The notes below the pieces were generated by a model, which searched no databases, was not told the origin of the DNA, and saw nothing but the letters and a program-made list of their open reading frames with translations. A stretch of DNA of 64,000 nucleotides from Isoetes taiwanensis. Its lineage: Eukaryota; Streptophyta; Lycopodiopsida; Isoetales; Isoetaceae. Both the position numbers and the translations under genes were made by a program. This document shows positions 34,981 to 46,357 of this stretch, piece after piece; position 1 is the first letter of the stretch, and each line of letters begins with the position of its first letter. The DNA is taken from assembly GCA_021234155.1 (NCBI GenBank), contig JAJEKV010000013.1, forward strand, positions 11,414,202 to 11,478,201, in the 5' to 3' direction.

Positions 34981-35784
34981 AATCAGTCATCTGTCTTCAA
35001 CAAGATAGTAGAACAATAAGAACAGATGCCAAGATATAATATGCCAAATGGAGATGCCATAAAATGTGAGCATCGTCATCAGGTGCAGTCATAGCATGTC
35101 CAAGTTCATCATTCAAGCTTAGCTCATATGTATATGCATATTGTGGTGTAGGTCCAACGACACATCCAATTTAAAGAAATCAATTGACACCTTGGATTAT
35201 TCATGCACACAACTTGCATGCCACAATCAAGAATAATACACACATGCGCAATTTTAACAATGTAGCTAGCAGACCTATTAACATAAAGACTTTCATGATG
35301 CACGATTAACTTAACAGTTACAACTTTATGGAGGTATTTAACATCTCTAGGAATATAAAAGACTAAAAATCATGCATATCCATATTCTTAGGCGGGATTC
35401 CAATACCCTACGGTCTCCTATAGTCCCAAAACAGGCTAGTCACTAACACTTCAATAACTGAAGAAGTACTTATTCTTTTCTACTTATTTTTGGTTTTGAC
35501 CTTTCAAATTCGGCTTATCATTTTGCTTTATAACTATGACTTCAACCTAGTGCTTCTGCCTCATAATAAGATTAATTCTTATAGACTGTTAGATTGTAAT
35601 GAACCTAGCTCTGATACCATGTTAGAAATATGAAAGCAAGCAAGAAAAAATGGGAGAACACAAGACTTTTTCCCACAACAAGATGGAGCTTTATTCATTA
35701 TGAGATGAATATATATATATACATGTGTGAAAAGGAGTTATTCCCCTGGAATGTCTCACTATTCTTTTCTGTTCTTTTCTGTTA

Positions 35785-36098
35785 TTTTGCTACATATTCT
35801 AAACGAGGTGCACCCTGGACTACCATAGTCATCGGATTTGTCGATCCTACGACCCAGATCGTATGTTGGGGCCTGTGAGCACCTCTCGTTTCGCTTATAG
35901 TCATTTATGATTGGAGGCGCCTATGATTTTGAAATATGAAATACGCTTTCGCCTAAGGTTTTGAGGAAATATCAAACCTCTATACGGCTTCGCCTAAAAT
36001 TTTAGAAAATAAAATACGGGGGCTCGAACCTCTACCAAAATAACTCAATGTCCTAATAAGATTACCTCAACCAATATAACCAGTGAGCTAATATGATT
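35785..36098 (-). mobile_element. tRNA-derived SINE
   Basis: On the minus strand the head contains TAGCTCACTGG (36090-36080), which fits the polymerase III A box. About 50 nt on is GGTTCGAGCCC (36030-36020), which fits the B box. A body of about 230 bp follows, ending in AGGGTGCACCTCGTTTAGAA and TATGTAGCAAAATAACAG. The same body and tail, with more decayed heads, occur at 37060-37330, 37370-37540 and 40840-41040 on the minus strand, which defines a family. Confidence 0.75.
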
Positions 36099-36099
36099 A

Positions 36100-37055
36100 T
36101 TTTTTATCTTGAATCTATGTTTTTTTTTATAACAACCCATTAAATTGTTTGAAGGACATATAGTCTATGGTTTCAAGAATTGTTATTTTTTACATCCATA
36201 TCAAATCCCCCTGGAACCCCCTGTTATTTTGCTACATATTCGTACCATACTGATCACGAATGCTTGACTCTTTTAGTCTCTTCTCTTTTCCCCAAATACC
36301 TCTGTAGTTGTCTGCACTAGGATGTCATTAAGCATGTTTCCATTCTCATATGCATTGTAATTTTCCCGTTCCCAGTTTGCTATCTCCATTTTAACGTTGT
36401 CTAGAAATTGGTCGGCATACTTGTTCTTGAAATATGGTGATGTGACAGGGTGATGTGGCATTGACCTCAAGGTTTTTTCTGCAAACCTTCGTATTTAAAG
36501 ACTTTTTTGTCCAAGTGGCTTGATGACATGGCAAAATGGATGGACAAGTGTCATGTTAACATGGCATTTGACATTGTATGCATAGTTTGTCTTGAAACAA
36601 TTCTTTTGAGCTACCCAAAGTCAACATCTTGAGTGCCAATGAAGGTTCAAAAATGGACCTGGAGACTTTAAAAAATGGATTTCAAGGCTAAATTAATGAA
36701 TCAAGGCAACAAAATGGAAAATAATGGCATATAGTCAAGCCATCAAAGCAGAATCCCCATATTAGCAAATATTCAAACTTAGAACATCTTTCAAACTTCA
36801 ACTTGTCTTGTGAAAAGTGGCTCAAGTAATCAAAATTGCAACTAGTGATCTTTTTTTTTTTTTTTTCCAAATCCTCGTAAATGTGCTGCAAGTAGAATTG
36901 TGACTCAATAACAAATGATGTTGTGAAAATGAGATTTAATTGGCACCATTGCCCGCACACTTAAACAATATGAAGGAACATAGAATCCAATGGCATTCTG
37001 ATGTGAGTAGTTAAATTTTTTATTAAATGATATTTTGTTTATAATTTTGTTTATT
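36100..37055. other. Repeat-rich unassigned stretch
   Basis: A block near 36200 reads, on the minus strand, AACAGGGGGTTCCAGGGGGA followed by TTTGATATGGATG, and recurs near 37625-37655. A 19-bp T-run lies near 36848. No gene is seen. Confidence 0.4.
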
Positions 37056-37059
37056 TGTT

Positions 37060-37545
37060 TGTGCTACATATTCTAAATGAGGTGCATCTTAGACTATCTC
37101 CATCATCGGATCCTTCCATTCTATGACCTAGATTGTTTGTTGCTGCATCTAGATGCCTTTCATTTCAGCTTATAGTCACTTATGATTGGGGCTTCTAAGA
37201 TTTTGAATTATGAAATAGAAGTTCTCGTGAAGGTTTTAAAATATGAAATATGGAGACTCAAACCTTACAAAATAATCCAATATCTTAATAAGAATGCTTT
37301 AAACAATGCAACCAATAAAGTAAGAATGCTTTAACTTATGCAACCAAAGAAACTAACGTTGTTCATTTTTTCTAATGAATACCCATTCAATATCACTTAT
37401 GATTGAGACGCCTATGATTTTTAAATATGAAATACAAGTTCTCCTAAGGTTTTGAAATATGAAATATAAAGACTCAAACCTTACCAAAATAATTCAATAT
37501 CTTAATGAGAATGCTTTATCAATACAACCAAAGAAACTAACATGT
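37060..37545 (-). mobile_element. Two decayed SINE copies
   Basis: 37060-37330 keeps the tail (GAGGTGCATCTTAGACTATC on plus) and a B-box-like GACTCAAACC. 37370-37545 keeps only the head half, with the same B-box-like sequence near 37470. Both align with the intact copy at 35785-36098 but are diverged. Confidence 0.6.
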
Positions 37546-37759
37546 TTATTTTTTTAATGAATGGCCCATTCAATTGTTTTGGGGTAATAGTTTAAGGTCT
37601 CAGGAATAGTGATTTATGCATCCATATCAAATCCCCCTGGAACCCCCTATTATTTTATATTGAAGGACGTCATTCTATTCATCATCACATTATGAGTATA
37701 TTTTACTCACATGGAAGCCAATCCACTACCTAGGCGTGATATGCTAAGAACTGCTTTGC

Positions 37760-38035
37760 ACATGATTATCAATTGCAAATGGCAGGTTTAGGTCTCTACC
37801 ACAGGACCCGTTCGTCATCGATATGCTAAGAGCTGCTTTGGATGTGATTATCAATTAGAAATGGCAGATTTAAGGTCTCTACCACAGGACCCGTTAGTCA
37901 TATTTGAACTCGTGACCACGAGGCAATAGATTTTTAAGGTCCCATTACTAGACCGATATTGGCCAGATTTGAACTCGTGATCTCGGGTGTGGCGGTTTAA
38001 GGTCCTGCCACTAGACCATGCCCCCTATTTTTAAG
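37760..38035. repeat. Short repeats with CACAGGACCCGTT and CCACTAGACC motifs
   Basis: ATATGCTAAGAACTGCTTTG (about 37738) recurs as ATATGCTAAGAGCTGCTTTG (about 37823), with the same following sequence up to CTACCACAGGACCCGTT. A related phrase with ATTTGAACTCGTGA appears twice near 37893 and 37967. These are local duplications of a retroelement-like sequence. Confidence 0.55.
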
Positions 38036-38039
38036 GAAC

Positions 38040-40860
38040 CCCCTATTATTGTGCTGCATATTCACAATCAACACACAACTACCATTAACATTATTAACAC
38101 AAACCATTACATTTAACACATTTAAATTAAAATCCCCCTTAAACCCCCTTTGGTTTGGGTGCATATTCACACAAGTTACTCCGGCAACGAGTCGTTTGGA
38201 TGGGCATATTTGCCCTTTATTCCAAGATCTGAACCGCATATAGCATCCTCGCTTTGTGGGTATGCATGTACAAGTTTTGTATAATCAGATATTAAAGGTT
38301 TGCAAAATACTATAAGGTTTGAGAGAATATACTTAATGGTGTTAATTTTGTACATGTATTGTAAATATATTTTGGGGCTCTCACGCCCTCACGTAACCCC
38401 GCGGTGAAGATGCACCCAAACCAAAGGGGGTTTAAGGGGATTTTAATTTAAATGTGTTAAATGTAATGGTTTGTGTTAATAATGTTAATGGTAGTTGTGT
38501 GTTGATTGTTATATTAAATTTTTTTTGCCCCCTTCGGCCCTAACTAAAGCAAACATAGGTAAACTTCATGGGCATAAATATTAATTACTAAAAAGCACAA
38601 TAACATCATGACAAACAAATTATTTCCATTGCAAAAACAACTATGAGTACATTTTGTGTAATCACCACCGCCCCCTATGCCAAAAGATGCCCGCTTGAAC
38701 CGGAAAGTTGTTCACAATTTGGCATTGGCATTCCATTGTAAGTCCAAGCACTTTCTCTCGCTTCCGTAATGGGTTAAACCTTGTGAATGATTGATTTATT
38801 TCAACAAGGCTTCCACATGCCCCAATTTATCGAATTAGATGGTTGGACAAGAGAGAAACAGAATGTAATGAATTATAAACCATCAACCTTACAATGGAAC
38901 CCGATTTATCAACCCAATTTACATACAATGCCCCAATTTATCGAATTAGATGGTCCGAGAAAAGAGAAACGTAATGTAGTGAATTATAAACCATCAAACC
39001 GCATACACCGCCCGGCCGACTTCCGTGTCTTGAAGTTTTGTGCACTCTTGAAGAAGACCAAAAAAGTGTCTTTGGGTATAGGCATACCGGCCGCCGCATC
39101 ATCTTTGAGGACATGATTGGGCGGGTGCAACCACACTTGGTTGCTCGGCCCTTAGCAATCTCATTGATAACAACAAATAGACATTCTAACTTGAACAAAA
39201 TTATATAGGAAAAAAAATGCACCCTAATGATGAAAATATCTAGCATTATAAAGTGCCCTACCTGGATGAGGCACTTGACACAAAACAGCAAGGCAGAAAG
39301 AAAAACCCTGGCCGAAATCTTTGTCTCACAACCATCCATCGGGTCAACTGCATTGTATGGCCATCTGAAAAAGAGCCAATTATCACCTTCATTATGGCAT
39401 ATGAATTGCATCCAAATAAAGCTTATTATATAGATGTACCAGTGAAATGCAAGACTCATAATCCTCCTACTTTGCAAGACTCATAATCCTCCTACTTTAG
39501 ATTGTCGATGTTGACCCATTTAATAATCCATTTATGCATGTTCTAGAAACTGTAACTAGCAAATCGTTTGCATCCTAATAATGGTCATAAACCAAGTTTG
39601 CATGTTGTTTCAAGGATAGGGCCCTTCATTTTGCAAGACAAGTAAACTCATACCATGTGCAATGGAAGTATAACATGGTTACCTTTTCTGCACATCGTTA
39701 TTGTATTTTCTCCCACAAATTAAACATCTATAGTAGACAAAGCATGACCTCTCAATATCGAATATTAAAAGATGCTCCTTTACTCAAATCCCTCCGTAAA
39801 AAACATATTACCAAAATCAGTATGTGCAAACGATGGTACCCACTAATACACACTCGCTATTTAACAGTTCATGCTTCAATTGATGAGACTAAGCAAAATG
39901 GTCAGCCAATTTCCCCGCGATTCCAAGAAACAGCTTGTTAGATCACCACCGGCCAAGCTGTTTCGGTTCGCAGACACCGGCCCTTTTTCGCCATTATTTT
40001 ATGAACGGACTAGTTTTCCAAACCCAATGGGCAAAACCGATGAGAGCATTGGCACAAAAAGTAAGATCCTAAACCTAAGACAGATCGAAAGAGCCCACGC
40101 GCTGCTTTTATGTTGCACCGGATGCATTAGGGGAAGAAATGCTTCGAGAGAAGAGAAAATAATGGGCGAGCTACTAACCTCATCATCTTCTTCGTCCCCG
40201 TAGCCTAGCTCCATGGTAACCCCGTAAATCAAGGCGTGATCACCGCCACAGTAGCTTTAGAGCCTATGCAAGCATTAAAATGCAAAGCATTCAAGGAACG
40301 CCAATGCAAGCTACATCCCCTCGATTTTGAGGTCTAAACCGAGGTTTCCCCGCAACTGCATCAAGGATTTCAAGTATGTATATAGAAAACGACCATACAA
40401 TCCAAAGCCGATTCTCCGACCATCGCTTTAACATTTGTGTATTCTCTTCTAACGAATCGGACCCCGCTCATTTCGCCGGAAGGAGGAATTCCAGATCTTT
40501 TTTCACCGCTCCGTTCTGCCTTCTCAAAAACAAGAAATCCGGCAAAGATGTTCAACCCCCGCAAAGATTGTATTGCTTTCGATTCTTGCCTTCTTTCTTA
40601 CTTACCCTAAAATAACCCTAAAACATGATGGCACGATGCTTGCATGCAAAACCCCAAAATGGCAACTAAAAAAAAGAGGGCTTTGTTGTGAGCCCTTGAT
40701 GTTGGACCAAAAAAAAAAAGTTAAATCAACGACTAAGAAATGGTGCACTCTAGATGTAATGCATTAGTACATCCATTCAAATACGCCATGAAATCTTAGG
40801 AAAACCTTTGTGAAAAGCGCATAAAACACAAAGAAAACCCCCCGCTATTATGCTACATAT
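38040..40860 (-). mobile_element. Unclassified mobile element, copy 3
   Basis: On the minus strand it starts near 40860 with TATGTAGCATAATAGCGGGG and shares the roughly 105-bp 5' block (to about 40742, TACATCTAGAGTGCACC). It ends with GGGCCGAAGGGGGC near 38535, a run of A/T, and the full 442-bp foldback at 38066-38507. The interior carries protein-like stretches on the minus strand, for example VTMELGYGDEEDDEV near 40215 and FAGFLVFEKAERSGEKRSGI near 40550. They may be captured gene pieces, but I cannot name them. A 110-bp-spaced internal duplication (CCCAATTTATCGAATTAGAT) lies at about 38820 and 38932. Confidence 0.6.
38066..38507. repeat. 442-bp foldback at the 3' end of the element family
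   Basis: The left arm 38066-38172 (AATCAACACACAACTACCAT ... GGTGCATATTCAC) is the reverse complement of 38402-38507 (GTGAAGATGCACCC ... TTGTGTGTTGATT), with few differences over about 105 bp. Related sequence occurs at 25676-26060 and 28560-28890. Taken alone it resembles a MITE with long terminal inverted repeats. It sits at the same end of all three element copies. Confidence 0.85.
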
Positions 40861-41040
40861 TCTAAATGAGGTGCACTCTGGTCTTCCCTGTTATCTAATT
40901 CATTCATCCTACAAGTGATCGTATGTTGAGGCCTCTAGGCCTATTAACTTGAATACTTAAATATAAGTTTGCCTAAGGTTTTAAAATGTGAAATACTGAG
41001 AGTCGAACCTTACCAAAATAATTCAATACTCTAGTAGCTT
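40840..41040 (-). mobile_element. SINE copy, truncated head
   Basis: It carries the SINE tail (TGCTACATATTCTAAATGAG and GTGCACTCTGG on plus) and a B-box-like GAGTCGAACCTT near 40998. It directly abuts the 5' end of element copy 3, so the two share the junction sequence TATGTAGCATAATA. Confidence 0.6.
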
Positions 41041-41469
41041 TGTATAAAGAACCTTCGAAGAAGAGATGAGTCCAATGATCAACTAAACAAAGTATTGATT
41101 CCTATTTACCTAAGTCACATCTGAATTGGGGAGGTAGACACATCCTCAGAAGATTTGAAAGAAGGGTGGTTGCTTAAAACTAGCAGGCATTGAGGAAGTT
41201 TATAACACTATTAGTAACTCCTCCTTCTGACCAACACTATGTTAGTCCTAGGAAAGATAGACCAAAATATCTAGGCATAGAAGGTTATGAACCTTCTAGT
41301 GACTTCTAGTGCCACCAATTGTGGTAGTAAGACCATCAAAGATAGAGAACTATTCAATGTGGTTGGGATACACCATCTCTGATATTTGCAAAGAAGATGG
41401 TAATATTAACCTCAATAGTGTGCATGTGGTGTCCAGTGCATCAATTTACTAATGTTTTGAATAAAGAAA

Positions 41470-42030
41470 GATGATGGAAATTTGTATAGGTTCAGAAATG
41501 GAGAAGAATGGTGCATTATAGCATTATATGTGGATGATAATATCATGGTGGCAAAGGGCACAAAAACCTTGCTTAAATGCAAAGAGATTCTAAATAAAAA
41601 GTTTCAAATGTCTGACCTTGGTGAGTTAAAAAGATTCTTGGGGATTGAAGTGTTCAGAAATAGAGATAACATAATTTTAGCTTTAAGCCAGCAAACTCAT
41701 ATTCAGAATATGTTGAGCAGGTTTGGTATGATAGATTGCAATGTAGCAAGTACACCTATTGTACCTGGCCACAAAATTTTGAGGAAGATGTGTCCTCAAA
41801 CAAGAGATGAATGTAAAACAAATGGAAAAAGTACCATACGCATCATTAATAGGGTGTTTATCATATGTTGCAAATTGCACGGAGACCCGACATACTAGAG
41901 CCAAAACCATGGTGAAAAAGCCAAGATTTGGAACAAATAGTAGGGCACTTGCACATGGATCCCACTTTGAGAGTTTGCAGATGCCTATGGCGTGCATTCA
42001 ATGCATGAGGGGCACCTTTCTTGGCACTTA
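41470..42030 (+). mobile_element. Ty1/copia reverse transcriptase fragment
   Basis: The frame at 41482-41898 contains IIALYVDDNIMVAKGTK, with the copia YVDD active-site motif, then MSDLGELKRFLGIEV, ILALSQQTHIQNMLSRFGM and NVASTPIVPGHK. These are the ordered hallmarks of the copia RT palm and connection. After a frame change the frame from 41807 gives VPYASLIGCLSYVANCTETR, where a YASxxGSLMY-like motif is expected. The copy is only about 560 bp, with broken ends and no LTRs identified. Confidence 0.85.
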
Positions 42031-42394
42031 GGGCTCTTATCTTTCAAAGGACAAAAGACGTAAAACATTGTAATTGATTTGTTCTACCCCCAACATTCAG
42101 AGACAATGGCTAATGACACTTCACATAGAAAATTTGAAGGCTAGGATTCCTTATCGATAACCCGGATATTGGGAAAGGAACAAAGCAAGATTGCAAATGC
42201 GCATATTTGAGGAAGGAGATGTGAGGATTCAAAGAGGTTCTAATAAGCAATCATTGTTCGTATAGAAAGCTTACTTTAAGAAAGTATAAGAATTGTGACT
42301 TCAAAGGTGTTGTTGCATGTAGATGTTGATGCTACAATGATATTCTTCGATTATTGTAAAGATGCATACTTTATGATCCCCGCTTATAAACACA

Positions 42395-42720
42395 TAAAGG
42401 AAGGGATGGCGATATTTCTTCCATTTTCACCCATTTTATATCCAAGAATAGTGATCCCGATGGTCACCGATTTCTAACACTGTGGTGGAGGAATTGCAAT
42501 GGAATTTCATGGCGATGGGCACCGATTTCTAGCAAAGACGCCTTCAACGATCTAGAAGCAATGCCTCCCGATGGTCACCTATTTCTAACAAAATAGGTGA
42601 AAAGTGATTCTTAAAGTGATTCTATTTCACGATTTCATGGATGATCTCATGGAGCTTGCAGATGGGCACATCTTCAACGATCCAAAGAAGAAGTTGTTCA
42701 AATATCGCCATCCCTTCCTT
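42395..42720. repeat. Long-range inverted repeat
   Basis: AAGGAAGGGATGGCGATATT near 42398 is the reverse complement of AATATCGCCATCCCTTCCTT near 42701, about 300 bp away. Between them GGGCACCGATTTCTA-type phrases repeat three times, suggesting a rearranged element. Confidence 0.7.
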
Positions 42721-42729
42721 TTTTGTAAG

Positions 42730-42815
42730 ATAATGGCCAAGAGCGTGCCATTTCGGCCTGTGGCTCGCCAAGCCCTTACTGTGCTTAAATGGCATGCTCT
42801 TGGCCATTATCTATT
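42730..42815. ncRNA. Hairpin with ~25-nt arms (miRNA-precursor-like shape)
   Basis: GATAATGGCCAAGAGCGTGC followed by CATTT pairs with AAATGGCATGCTCTTGGCCA followed by TTATC across a loop of about 33 nt. One pair is a G-U wobble; the rest are Watson-Crick. The shape fits a short plant miRNA-type stem or a small foldback transposon. No promoter or expression evidence is available. Confidence 0.35.
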
Positions 42816-42829
42816 ACGATAATCTATCC

Positions 42830-43725
42830 GTTGAGTCATTCCATTGCCATCATTTACTATTTTTGCGCTTATCTAGGAAGTAATGACTATAAATATAGAC
42901 AAAAGGTTGCCTTTATTGCCTTGCCTTGCCAATAATCCCAAAAGCAAAGTAGTATGGCAAAGTATTTTAAAAGCGAACAGAAAAATTTCCTACTAGGCGT
43001 GGGATGAACAGGCATCTACAAATTTGAATGGGATTTATCCTAGTAATAAAATTTTGGTTCGGAAAATTTCCTTCAAATCTCAAAAATAAAAGGATATTAA
43101 AACAAATTTATAGCCAAGAATTTCTCAATCCGTCCCGGCCCCGCTCGATGCTTGAAATTTTGTTTCTTTCTTCTTCTTCTTTTTTATTTGCCCTTTTCGT
43201 TACCATTATTAACTCAATAATAATTATTAGAGGTAGCTAAGCTAGCAAGCAATACTAATTATTAGAAATTATTAGAGGTACGGTGTAGTTTAAGGTAGGG
43301 AATATAAGCCATAAAGAAAAATATATACTAGCTACCCTTATAAAAAAATCCTATAACTTTTTTTAACCGAAAAATCCTACACATATAAATATGAGTCGGT
43401 TAAATCCTTATACGGCCTTTTTTTGATCGGCCGTATATCCTGCTATATTTTTTGGGAACTGGAAAATCATTTTTTGGACCGGAAAACTGTGAAGCGCCTA
43501 GGACTTTGCCACACGTAGCCCAAAAGCCTTTTTAGCATCATAAATATAGACAAAAGGTTGCCTTTATTGCCTTGCCCGTAATCCCAACATTAGACATCTT
43601 GGTTGGCCATAGTGGCACGGCACATATTTTGCAGCAGGCTCGTAATGCTTTAACAACATAAGCAAACAAAAATCGCTCTTCATAACTTTTACATTTTCCT
43701 TCTCAAGCATTATAGGGTTCCATCG
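42830..43725. other. AT-rich intergenic stretch
   Basis: The phrase AAATATAGACAAAAGGTTGC, followed by CTTTATTGCCTTGCC, occurs at about 42891 and 43544, a direct repeat about 650 bp apart flanking unassigned sequence. No gene is seen. Confidence 0.45.
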
Positions 43726-43727
43726 CC

Positions 43728-45909
43728 ATGGTGAGAAAGGGCGGCGAGGCAGCTCCAGCCAAGGGGAAATCCGGTAGTACGAAGACGAAGGAGCCTGTCA
43801 AGGAGCCCCGTCTCTCCGTGTCTGCTTTCCTTGCTGCTGCTGATAAGAAGCCAGATAAACCACCTTCGAATCCAAAGAGCAAAGGTAAGGGCAAGGTTGT
43901 TGATTCATATACTTGAATTGATTTGCCTCCCTCGGACGACGAGGAAATTGATGGAGAAAAAATTGGGAAGTGGTGATGAGGAAGAGAAGGTGTCCAGAAG
44001 AAAGGGTAGCGGAATGGCTTTGATCTATCAGTTTCTGAACGTGCCCAGAAAAAAGAAGGAGAAGAAGGAAACCATTTTAGCCCAAGCTTCCCAATTTGCC
44101 AAACAGGAGGTTTTAAAGGAAGATGAGCGGAGTGCTTTTACAGTTGTGATAGGATCCAGGGCCTCTGTGCTGGAGGATGACAGCAGTGCTGATGCTAACA
44201 TAAAGGATATCACCATTGATAGCTTCTCTGTGTCTGCCCGTGGCAAAGAGCTCTTGAAAAATGCTTCCTTAAAGATTGCATATGGCAGAAGATATGGTCT
44301 TGTTGGTCCCAATGGCAAGGGCAAATCAACCTTACTCAAGCTGCTAGCTTGGAGACAGCTTCCAGTGCCAAAGAATACTGATGTGTTGCTGGTAGAGCAG
44401 GAAGTTGTGGGAGATGATAGATCTGCATTGGATGCAGTGGTAGCTGCAGACCAGGAGCTGATTCGCCTTAGGGAAGAAGCAAGTAGGTTACAGAAATTGA
44501 GTCTTGAAGAGAATGATGCAGAGGAAGATGAATCCTTGAGCACTGCCGATAAGCTTACTGAGGTGTATGAGAAACTTGAGGCCATGGGTTCTAATGCGGC
44601 TGAAGCTAATGCTTCTAAAATATTGGCAGGGTTAGGTTTCACAAAGGACATGCAGGTTCGAGCTACCAAGTCATTCAGTGGAGGATGGAGAATGAGAATT
44701 TCATTGGCAAGGGCACTGTTTGTAAAGCCAACGTTGCTGCTTCTTGACGAGCCGACAAATCACCTGGACCTAAGGGCTGTTTTGTGGTTGGAAGAATATC
44801 TTATGAGATGGAAGAAAACTTTGGTTGTGAAGTTTCTCATGATCGAGATTTTTTGAATTCTGTGTGTACTGACATTATCCATCTTCATGATGAGTAGCTG
44901 CATTATTATAGGGGTAATTTGACACCTTTGAAGAATCGATGAGCAGAAAAGGGAGGGAGAATAATAAAAAATTTGAACTTTATGATAAGCAACTGAAGGC
45001 TGCAAAGCCGCAGCGGGAACAAGGCTCAACAGGATAAAGTCATGATCGAAAGCAAAATTTGTTGCTGGAAAAGAGGCAAAAGCCAAAGCTAAAACCAAAA
45101 GCAGGTGCAGGGATGAAGAGGAAGTGGCTCCAGAGGCAACTCCTTTACAAGTGGAGAGATTATAGTGTTGAATTTCACTTTCCAGAACCTACAGAACTCA
45201 CTCCACCGCTACTCAACTCATTGATGTCGAAGTTCAGCTATCCTGAAGGACAGATTTTGCTCTTTAAAGATGTTGATGTGGGTATAGATATGGGAACCTC
45301 GCGGTTGCCATTGTTGGGCCTAATGGAGCAGGCAAGTCCACTCTCTTTAAATCTTCTTAAGGGAGATTTGCAGCCGCTGCAATGCGGGTGAGGTAAGGAG
45401 TAGGGCCGGGAAATTGAGAATCGAGATACTCTCAGCACTTTGTAGATTTATTGACTATGGACGAGACTCGGTTCAGTATTTGCTAAGACTTCATCCCGAA
45501 AGCAGGAAGGTCTCAGCAAGCAAGAAGCTGTGAGGGCAAAAGCTAGGCAAATTTGGACTTCCCAGCCACAATCATCTGACACCAATTGTGAAACTTTCTG
45601 GTGGACAGAAGGCAAGGGTAAAGGTTTTACTTCAATTTCAATGTCTCGCCTCATATTCTTTTTCTTGATGAACCCACAAATCACTTTTGGACATGCAGAG
45701 TATTGATGCCCCCAGATGCATTGAGTTTACCATGGCCTGCTTGTGAGTCATGGATTCCAGATTGATATCAAGCGTCTGTGAAAACTGTAGAGACCAGTGA
45801 GATATGGGTTGTTGAAAACGGACTGTTAGGAAAGCATCCTGATACTTTCTTTGAAGATTACAAGGCAGAACTAATAAAAGAGATTGTGGCCGGCGGAGGA
45901 GTAGGATAA
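43728..45909 (+). pseudogene. Intronless broken copy of ABCF4 (GCN4-type twin-ATPase)
   Basis: The N-terminus [20 protein letters not shown] with [18 protein letters not shown] matches plant ABCF4. A stop replaces a codon before [10 protein letters not shown] (43915), and the acidic region after it is shortened. From about 44110 to 44825 the first ATPase domain is nearly perfect: [24 protein letters not shown] (Walker A), [11 protein letters not shown] (signature), [12 protein letters not shown] (Walker B). Then a slip breaks the frame before [19 protein letters not shown]. The second domain is in pieces: KWRDYSVEFHFPEPTELTPP, VGPNGAGKSTL (about 45315), LSGGQKAR (about 45597), a damaged DEPTNHF, and EIWVVENGLLGK. 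No introns interrupt it, which suggests a retrocopy. ABCF proteins act on ribosomes and translation and have no membrane domain. Confidence 0.9.
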
Positions 45910-46189
45910 AATCTGAAGTTAGATGTGAGATCATTTAATAGCTGGTCCAACTAGTGCATAATGAAAGATTCAAAGGATAGTTATTGAATAATGCACTGCG
46001 ACATAAGATTTGTTAATCTAATATTTATATATGTGACAGTTCATATACTTACTATCTCTTGGACTAAGAGGTCTCAAAGAAGCTCATGGTTCAGTCCAAG
46101 ATAAATCATAACAATATCACAATCGGTTTTTTTCTCACCGTGGTGCATTTTTGTGATGCCATGTAACATAGGCCAACAATCCAGAATGA

Positions 46190-46357
46190 CAATCAGGTCG
46201 ATTGATTCCGGATTACTTGCTGCGTAGGTAAAATTTGCTCATCAGGTTTCTTTCCATCCTTAGATCCTGTTTTGCAATCGGGTCGATTGATTTCGGATTA
46301 CTTGCTGTGTAGGTAACATTTGTTCATCATGCTTCTTTCCATCCTCAGATCCTGTTT
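46190..46357. repeat. 82-bp tandem duplication
   Basis: ATTACTTGCTGCGTAGGTAA near 46213 and ATTACTTGCTGTGTAGGTAA near 46296 lie in the same context, ending in CATCC(T/C)(T/C)AGATCCTGTTTTGC. Confidence 0.85.

Larger units (their letters stand above)
33468..35740 (-). mobile_element. Non-autonomous LTR retrotransposon hosting a nested TRIM
   Basis: Direct repeats begin at 33468 and about 35619 (TGTTAGAAATATGAAAGCAA, then TTCCCACAACAAGATG). Immediately left of the second copy stands GCTCTGATACCA, the complement of the primer-binding site TGGTATCAGAGC for initiator Met-tRNA. The element is therefore on the minus strand, with its 5' LTR at the right (only about 115 bp clearly retained) and its 3' LTR at 33468 to roughly 33760. 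The interior encodes no recognisable gag or pol. Its middle (34.5-34.98 kb) is built of CTCCAATGAGAT repeats, and a TRIM is inserted at 33814-34282. Confidence 0.7.

Noticed and set aside
38049-38243. Open frames within the foldback
   Set aside because: They exist on both strands because the arms are inverted copies and show no protein-like composition.
44028-44669. 213-codon minus-strand frame
   Set aside because: It is the shadow of the well-conserved ABCF4 ATPase domain on the plus strand.
43831-44856. 341-codon frame as a functional ABCF gene
   Set aside because: It covers only the first ATPase domain. A stop truncates the true N-terminus, the second domain is in pieces, and the frame fails right after the first Walker B.
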